DNA of 64,000 nt from Stomoxys calcitrans. Taxonomy: Eukaryota; Arthropoda; Insecta; Diptera; Muscidae. Where the stretch lies: assembly GCF_963082655.1 (NCBI RefSeq), contig NC_081556.1, positions 72,339,227 through 72,403,226 on the forward strand. Direction: 5' to 3'. The notes beneath the pieces are model-generated. The model saw only the letters and a program-made list of their open reading frames with translations. It did no database searches and was not told the DNA's origin. Every line of letters starts with the position of its first letter. Positions within the stretch are counted from its first letter, which is position 1. The translations under genes and the position numbers were made by a program. Shown in pieces: positions 22,635 to 36,570 of this stretch.

Positions 22635-23498
22635 ATGCAGTCAACATCTTACTTACACTATGCCTCTTATTGTGGGCGCAAAACATTCCTGGTTTTAATC
22701 CTTTTTTCCACATTGCAAGTTGGAGTCATTAGAGCAGAATTGTCATGTCACTATTGCAAAGGTATTAACTGCATTCGAACTACATACAAAGGGGTAGAGA
22801 AGTGTACCAGTGATGTTAGTGTTTGTGCTACAGTGTTCAATGGAGGTAACTAAGTCTTGAGAGGATTGGTGATAAGGAACTTGCGGAATATCCTTTTCTC
22901 TTTCTATCAATTTCTTTACAGAGACAGTCGAAGCCCAAGGCTGCTTGGACACAATTGAAGAAAATTTGAGGGAAAAATGCCGTGGAAGTGCCGTCGACCA
23001 TCTAAACCAATGTCACAAATGCAATGAAGATCTCTGCAATGAATGGGCCCCATCGGATTTCCAATGCATTCAATGCGACTCAAAAAAGGTCAGTGTGAGG
23101 ATAGTAAAAATAAATCAAATATTTTAAGACTACTTATGTGCCACTTATTACATCAGGATCCCAACTGCGCCAAGCATGGTGAAGACTTAGAGATTCAACC
23201 TTCTCGTTGCCCCATAAGTCGCACACCCAACATGTTATGCTACGCTTTAAAAGATGGAGATACAATTACTAGGGGATGTTCTTCCACATTGCAGGAGCAG
23301 AAAACCTGTATGACTTCCGAGGAATGCTTTGTTTGTAATCCTTTAATTTTGCCTGCATGTAATAACATTCTGCTCAAGGATGGGCCACCAAAACCAAAAC
23401 CAACATCAAAGCCAAATCCCAATGCTGGCTCCGCCATAAGCATCAGAGTAGAACATTATCTCATTCTGCTAGTGGCATACGCCTGCAAATACTTTTAA
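22635..23498 (+). CDS. Ly6-like / DUF753-type protein, right-arm mirror copy
   Basis: Exons 22635-22845, 22922-23088 and 23157-23498, encoding the same 239 residues as the left-arm gene, with signal peptide, two cysteine-rich halves and GPI-type tail. The identity, introns included, means this is either a very recent duplicate or not a separate locus at all if the palindrome is an assembly artefact. The two copies would be divergently transcribed towards the outside of the palindrome. Confidence 0.8.
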
Positions 23499-24346
23499 AA
23501 AAGTGTTTTTTTTTTTCAGAGATTTTTAGATGCTTTTAAAAAATAGAATTAAACGAACAATATCAATAATTTTGGAAGTGGTTTCCTAGTATATTGTAGC
23601 CTTATAGTTTTAGGGAATGTACGTAACAAAACAACTCAAATAAAGGACAATATACATACATACACCTTCGGTACGAAAACAGTAGGTCACTGCCAGCCTC
23701 ACAAAAAAATACTTTAAAGCGGAAATCTTAAAAAAGATTTAAATTTTAAGGCTCAACTTTGTTTTTGATAGCTCTCGAAACGAAGCATCAAACGAATTCA
23801 GTCAATTTTAACAATGGACTAAGCTAATGTCTAAGTGGGTCTGCTAGCATACGATGTGCCGAAGACTGCGCAGTAAATTAGATATTGTACCATGGACAAA
23901 AACAGTCTCTATAGATGCTGTTTGATCAAAGAAAAAGCTCACTTAACGAGCTTCCACGATGACTAAAGTCCTCAGTGCGACTGTGATGCACAGCAAAATA
24001 GTGAAAAAGGTGGATATCATCATCAGACTACTATACCATGTACTATGAGCATCAAAAGTGAGTCAATACCCATTGAAATTTCGTTTATTGTAAGAATGCG
24101 GTGTGTTGTTGTAAGAATGCGGTACGTTGGAAAATATGTTTTTTCAATATTCTTGCAAATTTATAATACTTTAAGAATAATTTCATGGGTGTTGACACAC
24201 TTTGGACGCTCATTGTAGTTTTGCAGGTCTGACGAATGCATTCTAACGTCATATTTTGCCAATCCACTTCGCTGTCTTTCGGTGAGTTTCTTAAAGAATG
24301 TTCCTCAAAGTGCTAGGAACTTCCCCCTAACGCAATAGCCACGTCG

Positions 24347-25710
24347 CACAGTGGGTCAAACGGCGAAAAAAATGTACATAAGTCGACAACTTTTTGGACG
24401 TTGATCTGAGCGGTGAAATATGTTCCAATTTTCTAGACATTTGTAGAGAAGGACATAGGCATTCAGGAAAGTGGCGTTGTTGGTCTATATCTTTAATAAA
24501 GGGTGTCAAAAGTAACCACTTCCACATCTTCAACTTTCAAGTGGCTATAACTTTTAATCTACTGAACCGATTTGCATAATTTAAGACTCTGGAAAAGAGC
24601 TTGACGACATATTGATTAATATTTTGATGAAGCTCCTATGTAAGGGTCCATTTTTAAATAGACATTTTTGAAGTCTAGATGGAATTTAATGAAGTGTTGT
24701 ATAAGTTCCATTTAATTTATAGAACATTTCCCGAGTTGGGGAATGTTTTATATATCGTTAGAAGGGTTTGCAAATTTCCCTTAAAATATGGTATGTTGCC
24801 TAAATAAGGCGGTCGGTTTTCCTGTGTAATGGTGACGGAAACAAAAAATTGAAAATTCCACTTTTTTGGATTTTTTGTTGCCGGTTACATAAATTGGATA
24901 GGTTAGAAAATTTTCATAATTTCTTTGTGTTTTACAGAAAAAATGATGCAGAAAAAAGTCTCTTACACATATGTACTATGAAATTAGATGTAGTTCTTGG
25001 TATTTAACAATCAAAAAAGCAATTATTTACTTATTTAATTGAGAATTTTTAGTATTTGAGCTCCCACGACCTCATTTATGGCTCATTATGGATATGACGA
25101 GGCATTCCTTAAATTTTTGCGAACATTTTAAGTATTAACTAAAAGTACCAAAAAAGTTAAAAAACACAACGTGGAATTTTTTTGCCAATGTGAAACTTTA
25201 GAAATTTTGTAAAAATTGGCCATATCGGTTTTAAATGACGGGGTGGTCTCATATTCATATAAATTAGGACTTAAAACTTTGCCTAATACCTCCGCTTTAT
25301 TGAAAGGAAAGAAATGATAATGATTTGATTGCCAAAGCTTAGGAAAAATTTAAGGAAATAAGAGCCTAATGCTGGCGATATTTGTAAGGTTCTATGCCAT
25401 GTAAAAATTTCTTCTCAAAATGGTATGCGATGGCATGGTCCATTATGCATGCTTTTTTTCTTTAATTCTAATTATGCAAATCGGTTCAGTAGATCAAAAG
25501 TTATAGCCTGTTGAAGGTTGAAGAAGTGGAATGTGGTCAACTTTGACAACCTGTATCTCACCCTGTATTAAAGATATATGTAGACCAACAACGCCACTTT
25601 TCTGAAAGCCTGTCCTCTCTACAAATGTCTAGAACATTTTTTACTGGTCAGATAAACAGGTAAAAAGTTGTGGACTTATTTCCAATTTTTTCGCCGTTTG
25701 ACCCACTGTG
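24347..25710. mobile_element. Nonautonomous Transib-like element (right arm mirror)
   Basis: Mirror of 14057-15420, with the same CACAGTG ends and flanking CGTCG/CGTTG 5-mers. Confidence 0.85.
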
Positions 25711-26163
25711 CGTTGTCATCACAAGGATCACCGTGTTTAAGTATATGGTTGTGATTTACTCAACATGTCTAAAAATTGCCCATGTACCTACAAGGGTTGC
25801 TATCTATATCTCAAATCCTGGCAATGTAAGTGCCTCCTGATACAAACTTTAATGATTTCCGATGTGATTTATCGAGATAAGAGTGTCTTAATCAACTTGT
25901 TAAGGTAAAACAATGTCAAAAATCACCATTTCACAAAAGTAGCCCAACTGCAATCGTTTTGACGGAAACTATTTAAGTTTTCGGTAAACTCATTCAGCAA
26001 TACCAACATTGAGACTGGAGCTTCCTTTGGTATTCGTATGGCAAGCCGCTATAAGAAAATGAATGGTTCGTGTTGGATCTCAAAAACGTTAACTTTTAAT
26101 GCACAAAAACCAGATCAATATGAGAGATGCCAAATCGATCCACATTGAAAATTGGACAAAAAT

Positions 26164-26761
26164 TGACTTTTTGCCTCTGAAATTGTCATTGGGCTCATCG
26201 TCCTTAGTTACAGACGCTTAAATCATTTTGTTCTTGATTTTAAAAATAAGACTTTTCAAAATATAAAAAAAGAACTATGAAAAAACAGATGAACAAAAAA
26301 CGAAAAACCAAAATTGCCTACGACGATGTTGGCTTCGCATATGCGACAACAACAAACCTTATGCAGTCTCTCTACAAATAGTGGGGCTGTATGAAAAACA
26401 AAAATGTTTTCAAAATTATTACTGACAGCTTCTTTGAAGTTATGAGCAATAGTGTTTTTCTCATTTAGATTATTTTTGTCTAAGCTCATAACATTGATGA
26501 TTGACTGTGTAATTCGCCAAAGAATGCCGCTGAAGAAGGAATGGTTTCCTAGAAACTGCAGTCCAGTTAACCTTTCGACCAAATTGCTGAAAATATTTTT
26601 GATTTACAGCCAAATGGGGATTCTATTAATAAATAAAATCAAGCACGGTTGTCAACTAATAAATAGTTACCCCCGTTGGTAAATGACAGCTAATAATAAA
26701 TGATCTTGAACGCATAGACTACAAAAAGAACTATGAAAAAAACAGATCAACAAAAATTGAA
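26164..26761. other. Spacer, with a ~30-bp direct repeat
   Basis: No gene. An aaagaactatgaaaaa-type segment at ~26268 recurs at ~26721, possibly marking a degraded insertion between them. Confidence 0.4.
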
Positions 26762-27835
26762 ACAAGTAAGAGCGTGTTAAGTTCGTCCGCGCTGAAACTT
26801 ATATACCCTCCACCATGGATCGTATCTGTCGAGTTCTTTGCGCAGTATCTCTTTTTAGGAGGAGGAGGAGCTATATCAAGTTATAGTCCGATTCGGGCCT
26901 CAAGAAACAAAATCGGGAGATCGATTTATATGGGAGCTGTATCAAGCTATTGATCGATTCAGACCATATTAGGCACACATGTTGAAGGTCATGAGAGAAG
27001 TCGTTGTACAAAATTTGTGCAAAATCGGATGGCAATTGCACCCTCTAGATGCTCAAGAAGTCAAGAACCCAGATCGGTTTAAATGGCAGCTGTATCAGGT
27101 TATGTACCGATTTGCGCCATACTTAACACAGTTATTGGAAGTCATAACAAAACACCTCATGCAAAATTGCAGCCAAATCGGATGAGAATTGCGCGCTCTA
27201 TTGGCTCAAGAAGTCAAGATCCAAGATCGGTTTATATGACAGATATGCCAGATTATGAACCGATTGGAATCATACTTAACACAGTTATTGGAAAAGATTT
27301 CGCCAACTAGAGGCTCAAGAAGTCAAGACACAAGATCGGTTTATATGGCAGCTATATCAAACCATGGAAAGTTAGCGTGCTTTCGTGTGCAAAATTTCAT
27401 GCGCCTAGCTTTACTACAATACTTCGAAAGTTAGCGTGCTTTCGACAGACAGACGGATAGACGAACGGACATGGCTAGATCGACTTAAAATAACATGATG
27501 ATCAAGAATACAGGGTGGCTGATGAATATTGCTACAATGATGAATATTGCTACATTTTTTTTTCGGTGTATGGAATACATTTTTCTTTTATTCATGTTAA
27601 ATTAAATTATTAAATTAATTATTAAATTATTATTAATTAAATTAATTAATTAATTAATTAAATTAATTATTAAATTATTATTATTAAATAGAAAAAAAGT
27701 TATTACATTTTTTTTTGGTAGCGGCTTTCATCAGCCACCCTGTATAATACTTTATTGGGTCTCAGACGCATATTTCGAGGTGTTATAAACAGAATGCCGA
27801 AATTAGTATACTCCCATCCTACGGTGGAGGGTATA
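26762..27835 (+). mobile_element. Noncoding ~150-bp-unit element, copy 3
   Basis: Head acaagtaagagcgtg, ATACCCTCCACCATGG, internal gatcggttta units and tail GGTGGAGGGTATA. It is interrupted by a MITE at 27511-27742. Confidence 0.85.
27511..27742 (+). mobile_element. 232-bp MITE with TA target duplication
   Basis: Ends CAGGGTGGCTGATGAA and its complement, with an AT-rich AATTAATT core. TA flanks at 27509-27510 and 27743-27744 match the single TA of uninterrupted sister copies (aagaatatatat). Probably Tc1/mariner-mobilised. Confidence 0.85.
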
Positions 27836-28512
27836 AAAATGGGAAAGTGCACCATTTGTGCAAGGTATATCATTTGGAAGGTTTCGCACTTGATCACTTT
27901 GGAAATATCCATAAATATTTTCAAAAATGTCAGAATGCCCAAAATCCTGTCATATCACGGAGTTTTGGAGAAAAAAAACACAACTCCACAGAATGTGAAT
28001 AAAATCCTGCAAAATATGTATGTATCTTATATCGTGTGGTATCCTTATAAGGAGTCTATAACGATGTAGCACATTTTTAAATACTAGAGATTTTAGAAAT
28101 AATACAAATTTCTCTGTCATATTTCTAAGAACTGTCTTAAATAAGGATCCTAAAACTAATTTAAAGGTATCTGTTCTATCTTAAATATTGCCAAATTTAG
28201 CGTAAAATTTTCTTAACATTTACTCACCTTGTGTACATAAGCCAAGTGCCATGTTACATTAAATGTGGAACCAGCCAATAGTGACGTTTTAATTGAGCCT
28301 AAAAACAGAAGAAAAATAAATTTTTATTTAAGAAACTTTTTTAAAAAATTTAATGGAGTGTTGTTCAGAAGATCGAATATCATCCTTAGATAAAATATAT
28401 AAGCAATAAAATGGTCGTTACAATACAAACTTTTCTATACTGTGTGTTTGAAATTAACAATGATGATGATTTTCAAATGAGTTTCTTTTTGTTGCTCCAT
28501 GGTACACATAAA
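27836..28512. other. Spacer, nothing recognised
   Basis: AT-rich. No supported gene. Confidence 0.4.
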
Positions 28513-29305
28513 ACAACTAAGAGAGTGTTAAGTTCGGCCGGGCCGAATTCTATGCGCGGTATCACTTTTTAGGCAAATAAAGAATATTGAATAAGAACTG
28601 TTATGCTATTGGAGCTATATCAAGTTATAGTCCGATTCGGACCATAAATGAATGCTGAACATTGTAGAAGTCAGTGTGTAATATTTCAGTTCATTCGGAT
28701 AAGAATTGCGCCTTGTAGGTGCTCAAGAAGCAAAATCGGGAGATAGGCTTATATGGAAGCTGTATTAAGCTATTAATCGATTCAGGCCATATTAGGCACA
28801 TATGTTGAAGGTCATGAGAGAAGCCATTGTACAAAATTTCTGCCAAATCGGATTAGAATTGCGCCCTCTAGAGGCTCAAGAAGTCAAGATCCCAGATCGG
28901 TTTATATGGCAGCTATCATGATCCGATTTGAATCATAATAAACACAGTTGTTGGAAATGATACCTAAATTTCAGTCAAATTGGCGGAAAATTGCGCCCTC
29001 TAGAGGCTCAAGAAGTCAAGACTCAAGATCGGTTTATATGGCAGCTATACCAAAACAGGGACCGATTTGGCCCATTTACAATCCCAACCGACCTACACTA
29101 ATAAAAACTATTTGTGCAAAATTTCAAGCGGTTAGCTTTACTCGTTAGTTAGCGTGCTTTCGACAGACAGACGGACATGGCTAGATCGACTTAAAATAAC
29201 ATCACGATCAAGAATATATATACTTAATGGGGTCTCAGACGCATATTTCGAGGTGTTACAAACAGAATGACGAAATTAGTATACCCCCATCCTATGGTGG
29301 GTATA
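28513..29305 (+). mobile_element. Noncoding ~150-bp-unit element, copy 4
   Basis: Head acaactaagagagtg plus TTCGGCCGGGCCGAA, four recognisable internal units and a shortened tail ATGGTGGGTATA. The ATACCCTCCACC segment near the head is deleted. Confidence 0.8.
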
Positions 29306-29920
29306 AAGATCAACGAAAACTAGTTGCACAACAGTTATTTAAACAGCACGCATTACATTTCCTTACGCTTTAAACTGAATCGAGAATTTTCTAATGTTCG
29401 CAATGGATTTTTGAGAGGTGGAGACATAAAAACGAGAACTCATAAATGAGTTGCTGGCCAAGTATTAAATTGTGCAGTGACTGAGTTCCAGTTTCTTTTG
29501 GGTCAGAGTTGCAAGTAGACATCACCACCACATCACAGAATTGCACAGAAATGTTACATTCCCACTCCAGCTTTATGCGGCTACCTAAGAATTGCAAATA
29601 TAAATTATATTGCACATGCATACGAATCTATTACAACATATGAATGTAGTCTTCTGCTAAAGAATCTGTTCTATGATATACATTGCCATAGACAATAGCA
29701 ATGATGCATTGGATGCAAATATGGTTGGAATTAGGATGGAGGAACTTAACCTTTTGGCGGCATGAAAAATGCCGAAATGTATGGATGTACATACGCCCAC
29801 TTCAGAGAAAATATTTCAAAATTAAACAAATCTAAGGAACATAATTGGTGATTTAAACACAATTAAAGAAATCATTTCAGATTAAACTATGTATACATTT
29901 ACAAACCAATTTATGGAAAA
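29306..29920. other. Spacer, nothing recognised
   Basis: No supported gene or repeat. Confidence 0.4.
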
Positions 29921-30697
29921 ACAAGTAAGAGCATGCTAAATTCGGCCGGGCCGAATCTTCTATACCCTCCACCAAGGTTCGCATCTGCCGAGTTCTTTGC
30001 GCTGTATCTCTTTGTAGACAACGAAGAATAATGAATAAGGACGGAGGAGGAAGAGCTACATCATGTTATAGTCCGATTCGGAGCTCAAGAAACAAAATCG
30101 GGAGATTGGTTTATATGGGAGCTGTATCAAGCTATAGATCGATTCAGACCATATTGCACACGTATGTTGAAGGCCATGGGAGAAGACGTTGTATAAAATT
30201 TGTGCCGAATCGGATGAGAATTGCGCTCTCTAGGGGCTCAACAAGTCAAGATCCCAGATCGGTTTATATGGCAGCTATATCAGGTTATGGACGGATTTGA
30301 ACCATACCTCGCAAACATGTGAAAAAGTGATACTAAAACACCACGATCAAAATTACAGCCAAATCGGATAAGAATTGCGCCCTCTAGAGGCTCAAGAAGT
30401 CAAAATCCAAAATCGGTTTATATGGCAGCTATATCAAAAAATGGACCGATTTGGCCCATTTACCCCAACGGACCTATACTAATAAAAAGTATTTGTGCAA
30501 AAATTCAAGCGGCTAACTTTACTCCTTCAAAAATTAGCGTTCTTTCGACAGACAGACGGACGGACATGGCTAGTTCGTCTTAAAATGTCACGACGATCAA
30601 GAATATATATATTTTATGGGGTCGTAGTCGCATATTTCGAGGTGTCACAAACAGAATGACGAAATTAGTATACCCCCATCCTATGGTGGAGGGTATA
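29921..30697 (+). mobile_element. Noncoding ~150-bp-unit element, copy 5
   Basis: Complete head and tail, with TTCGGCCGGGCCGAA near 29942 and ATGGTGGAGGGTATA at ~30683-30697. Immediately followed by acaagtaaaa, which could be the first bases of another element head. Confidence 0.85.
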
Positions 30698-30739
30698 ACA
30701 AGTAAAAACTGGATTTGTTTGTCAAATAAATTCAGTTCT

Positions 30740-31345
30740 CGGAGTGTTTATATAATTCCGTTAATAGTCTTGGTTTTCCGTTACATATTTCGTTAATAGT
30801 CTTGATTTTTTGGTTAATTTCTTCAGTGTCACATTTAGCAATTCCACCATTATGATGTCTGCAATAATCGGTGACACTGGGGATCCCATTGGCATGACTT
30901 TTCTTTGCTCATATATCTTGTTAATGGTTGTAAAATACTTTGAGTCCTTTAAACACAATGTAAGCATCTCTATGAAAATATCCATTGGGATCTTGGTGTA
31001 CTTTTTCGCGGTAGTCCATTTTTCTTTCATCACCCTAATTGCCAAATTTACTGGTACGCTTGGAAATAGGGAGATAACATCAAATGAAACGAGTATCTCC
31101 ATATTGTGGTTGGTTTGATCGTTGACCCTATTTCTAAACTGGATTCCATCCTTAATGTTATACTGTGAATCCCTTGTCAAGTTGTTTAATATGTTATTCA
31201 AATATTTAGATATTCCATGTGTGGGAGAATTCATGGATGAGGAGATAGCTCTTAGGGGCATTCCTGGTTTGTGGATTTTCGGTAGTCCATGTATCCTAGG
31301 TGCCGTAGCCACTCGGCAGCGAAAAAGAAGTTAAGGATTGGAAGA
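30740..31345 (-). mobile_element. Penelope-like element reverse transcriptase fragment
   Basis: The minus-strand frame 30761-31312 (183 codons) shows Penelope-type RT blocks in order: PRIHGLPKIHKPGMPLRAI, SSMNSPTHGISKYL, VSFDVISLFPSVPV (catalytic Asp block), DSKYFTTINKIYEQ, MGSPVSPIIADI, and LLTKYV, which should lead into the YVDD active site but reads TENQDY and stops. A short direct repeat (ttaatagtcttg-type) sits at the break. Both the 5' part and the region after YV, including the GIY-YIG endonuclease expected in this class, are missing. An inactive remnant. Confidence 0.88.
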
Positions 31346-31435
31346 AGTTAAGGAAATCAACGCAATTTTAGTTCATTTTAAAGTAAATCACACTTAAATT
31401 AATTTATAACATCGTTTTTAAAAATTAACAAATAA

Positions 31436-31830
31436 TAACATGTTATGTTCGGTTCGGTCGAATCTTAAGTACCCTCCAATTTTTGAAGTTAGTTGTACGT
31501 TTTTCTATAAAGGCAGAAACTAGAAAAGGATTATGGTATATGATATGAAGAAATCAAAATGGATAAATGGATCTATAAAATATAGATTTGCATAAGAAAT
31601 GCTTTCTGTAAGTGCTCAAAAAGTCAAATCTAGAGATCTATATCAGATTTATAACTGACAATGTGATTATATCAGATTATAAGCCGATCTGGTTCAAACT
31701 TGGTAAAGATCTTGGAGATCATAGGAAACAGCAATCAGACATTCAGTATTTCCTTAGATGGGTTAGAGATCTAAAAATTCTAATTCTAAATGGTTTCCTC
31801 GAACAGTAATGGCTGTTTTAATCTTCTAGA
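31436..31830 (+). mobile_element. Old diverged ~150-bp-unit element
   Basis: A gttcggttcggtcgaatctt head, a taccctcc segment and a weakly conserved gctcaaaaagtcaaatc unit. No clear tail. Confidence 0.5.
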
Positions 31831-32454
31831 CATCAGATATTTTGCAACAGTCATCTTCTGGTGAGCTTAGCTCTATATTGCATTTTCAAAACGCATCACA
31901 TGCAGTTGAAAATAAGCACTTGATTCATTCATGTATGAATGCAAATGTTCATTAGCTGAAAACGTACTCAATACCAATTTGGTTGCACCTGTGATCTAAA
32001 TTGCAAATCTATTATTATATTACAAATTAATTTTCCAAACATATGCATACCAATTTAGAACAACAACAAAATATGAATGCATATGACCTATTCAGCTCAG
32101 TATCCATCCACTTGGGTTAAAATGGCAAGCATATAGTAAAAGTGTACACTATGAATAAAAATATTAATTTTCAAAATTTCCACACAAAAGGCTTGAAATT
32201 TATTTATCAGTACATGCAATTTCTGCGAATCGTCTGAAAATTATCAACAGATTTTGTTCAAAATATACTTTACATATTATATTGTTTTGTACACAAGGTC
32301 TATACAAGACGTATAGTGAATTTGTATTTCTTAAGAAAGTAAATATCAATTTTGTACCACCGATAAACGTTACTTTTGTCCAAGGTGACTGCACTATATG
32401 GCATAATCAATATGCGGAATGTTTTCCACTCAATATTTTATACAGTTTCTTGAT
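31831..32454. other. Spacer, nothing recognised
   Basis: AT-rich. No supported gene. Confidence 0.4.
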
Positions 32455-32765
32455 CCTATGAACAGACGCTGAAGGTTGCCATCAGCCAATAACTCTCCAT
32501 GTCATTTCGAGTATCATAGGTACTTAGTATTTAAGTAAGAACCGGTGACACCAGGCCCCTCACTGAGACTCTCTTTTCGAAATTGCTGATTGCCCACGGT
32601 TGCATTTGTATATACTCCGCATAAATAAGAAGCTTTCCACTTTCCGCAACATGTGTTGAAGCGCCCGGTATCTTTCAGTTAAGCTTCCTGTGAAAACAAC
32701 ACACGCCACACAAGTCGAGCTCAATGTTGAAGCCTGTGTGGTGCTGAAAGTTATTCAGTGTCGGT
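32455..32765. repeat. Unclassified ~300-bp dispersed repeat, copy 1
   Basis: Similar along its length to 62035-62335. Shared blocks are ccaataactc, ggtgaca/gtcgccc, gcccggta, aagcttc, acgccacaca and agcctgtgtggc. No coding potential seen. It could be a SINE or an untranslated retroelement part. Confidence 0.7.
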
Positions 32766-32839
32766 CGGGGGTAATTTAGTAAAATGTTGTAGGGTTAATG
32801 GAAATGAGAACTGTCCGATTCATATTTGTTATTATTATT

Positions 32840-33303
32840 AGTGTAGGTAGGCGATTGCAATTGTAAATGAGCTATATCGTAGTTCTTATTCGCACAATGA
32901 CTTGTCCGATGACCCCCATCATACATGGCAAGTATGACCTGAATCGGTCTGCAATCTGATATAGCTGTCATATGAACCGATCTCGGTGTTTTGTTTTGAT
33001 TTCCAACAGGCATGGTCCAAATCGGCTCATAACCTGATACAGCTCCCATATAAACCGATCTCCCGATTATACTTCTTGAACCTCTAAAGACCACAATTCT
33101 TATCCGATTTGGCTGAAATTTTACTTTTTTTCTACTTTTTTCTCCAACGTTGGGAGAAGCAGGGCCTGAATCGGTCCATAACCTGATATTGCTGCATTGG
33201 CATAGTAATTCTTATCTATTGTTCTCTGTTTACCTATAAAGAGATACCGGGCAAAACATTTTAAAAATGCGATCCATGAACTTAGCACACTGTTATTTGT
33301 TTT
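32840..33303 (-). mobile_element. Degenerate ~150-bp-unit element, copy 6
   Basis: Reverse-orientation units (gatatagctgtcatat, taaaccgatctcccgatt) and a head remnant acttagcacactgttatttgt at ~33283. Confidence 0.7.
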
Positions 33304-33309
33304 GTATTA

Positions 33310-33900
33310 AGGGGCCTTCAACTTATAGCCAGGCCCGAACGGCAGAATAGCCGAATATGCTAATCTAACCCGTGTTGCCTACCACATTTGGTAGGTTTTA
33401 TTACCTTTGGTTAACCGACTTGGATTTTGGTATGTTTTTCCAATATAAATATAATCCAAATAGAGCCTGCTTGGTAGATACACCCAAATAGGCATTTTTT
33501 CTGGACGAAGGTCTCACTGTTCAAAATTTCAGCGAAACGAAGTAGTAAGGGCGCTAATTATGAGCTCATAGCTTTATATTGGAAGAAAGGTCTTTATCCG
33601 TGGTGACGGATCTAAAACGATTCACTGTAGCTAATTTCAGTGAAATCAGGTCAAAGATACGACTTTTATGAAACAAGAAGTTTTATCCGAAGAAAAATCA
33701 TCTTTGAACTACGAACATTCTATTAAGGAACAAGGGCAAAAATCTAACAAATCAATGAGTGCTGATCGATTCAAGTTTATGGTCAATGATAAAGGACCTC
33801 CTTTTGAAAGCCAATTCCGACCGGAGTACTGCAGTGCGATACCTCTTTTGGAAGATGGCATATTACCTAACAAATGTCTCCAGCATTAGGAGTTATTAAG
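33310..33900 (-). mobile_element. Composite repeat containing a SINE copy
   Basis: The part at ~33712-33900 is a reverse SINE. The adjacent 33310-33670 matches the reverse complement of 39780-40015, beside another SINE copy. The same pairing and order in two places means the SINE and its neighbour travelled or were duplicated together. Confidence 0.6.
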
Positions 33901-34074
33901 AGCCAACATTTCCAAAACTTAACAAAAAACTTAAATTCTCGTTCAAAAAGGGAAAGGAAGTGAAAATTACGTCCTTAATTTTAATCTGTGACAAACCAAA
34001 AAAAAAAAAATTGTGTGGAAACATTTTTAGCAAATTTTTACTGAAGCTTATTACCATTTATTTTATTTTATTAA

Positions 34075-34826
34075 TTTCGTCATTCCGTACATTATTGATC
34101 GTCATGAAATTTTAAGCCGATCTAGTCATGTCCTACCGTCTGTCTGTCGAAAGCAGGCTAACTTTCAAAGGAATAAAGCTAAGCGCTTGAAATTGTGCAC
34201 AAATACTTCTTATTAGTGTAGGTCGCCTGGGATTGTAAATGGCAATTCTTATCCGATTAAGCTGAAATTTTGCATGAAGTGTTTTGTTATGACTTTCAAC
34301 AACTGTGTTGTTTGATTCAAATCGGTTCATAATCTGATATAGTTGCCATATAAACCGATCTGGTATCTAGATTTCTTGAGGCACTAGAGGGCGCAATTCT
34401 TATCCGATTTGGATTTAGCTGAAATTTTGCATGAAGTGTTTCGTTATGACTTCCAACAACTGTGCTAAGTACGGTTCAAATTGGTACATAACCTGATACA
34501 GCTGTAAACGGATCTGGCATCTTGACTTCTTAAGCCTCTAGACGACGCAATTCTGAAATTTGGCTGAAATTTTGTACAACGGCTTCTCCGATGACCTTTA
34601 ACATACGTGTCCAATATGGTCTGAAACGATATATAGCCTGATACAGCTCCCATATAAATCGATCTCCCGATTTTGCTTCTTGAGCCCCTACAAGGCGCAA
34701 TTCTTAGCCGATACAATGGTCTTCAATATTCAAAAAGAGATACCGCGCAAAGAACTCGTCATACGCGATCCATGGTGGAGGGTATATAAGATTCGGCCCG
34801 GCCGAACTTAGCACGCTCTCACTTGT
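34075..34826 (-). mobile_element. Noncoding ~150-bp-unit element, copy 7
   Basis: Reverse orientation: tail cgtcattccg at 34078, units with tataaaccgatct, then CCATGGTGGAGGGTATATAAG, TTCGGCCCGGCCGAA and agcacgctctcacttgt at the end. Confidence 0.85.
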
Positions 34827-35122
34827 TTTATTTGGCAGTTTGCTATGTTACTTGATAGAATACGGTTCGTTATCAAATGCAATTTTGCCCATGAACATTC
34901 CATTAAGGAACAGGGGCAAATAAATATGAATAGGTGGACACAAAAATAAAACAAATGAAATTTTTGTTTAAAGTGTGACTATATAATCAATTGAAGATGT
35001 AGAAGAAAAATTAATAAATCGTTGCAGCAGTCTGCTTTTATTTTTAAAGATTATAATACAGAAAGAATTTTAATTATTTTACCAACAAAAGTATCATGGA
35101 ATTTTCTCGCAAAATTTACAGA

Positions 35123-36570
<1,448 letters not shown>

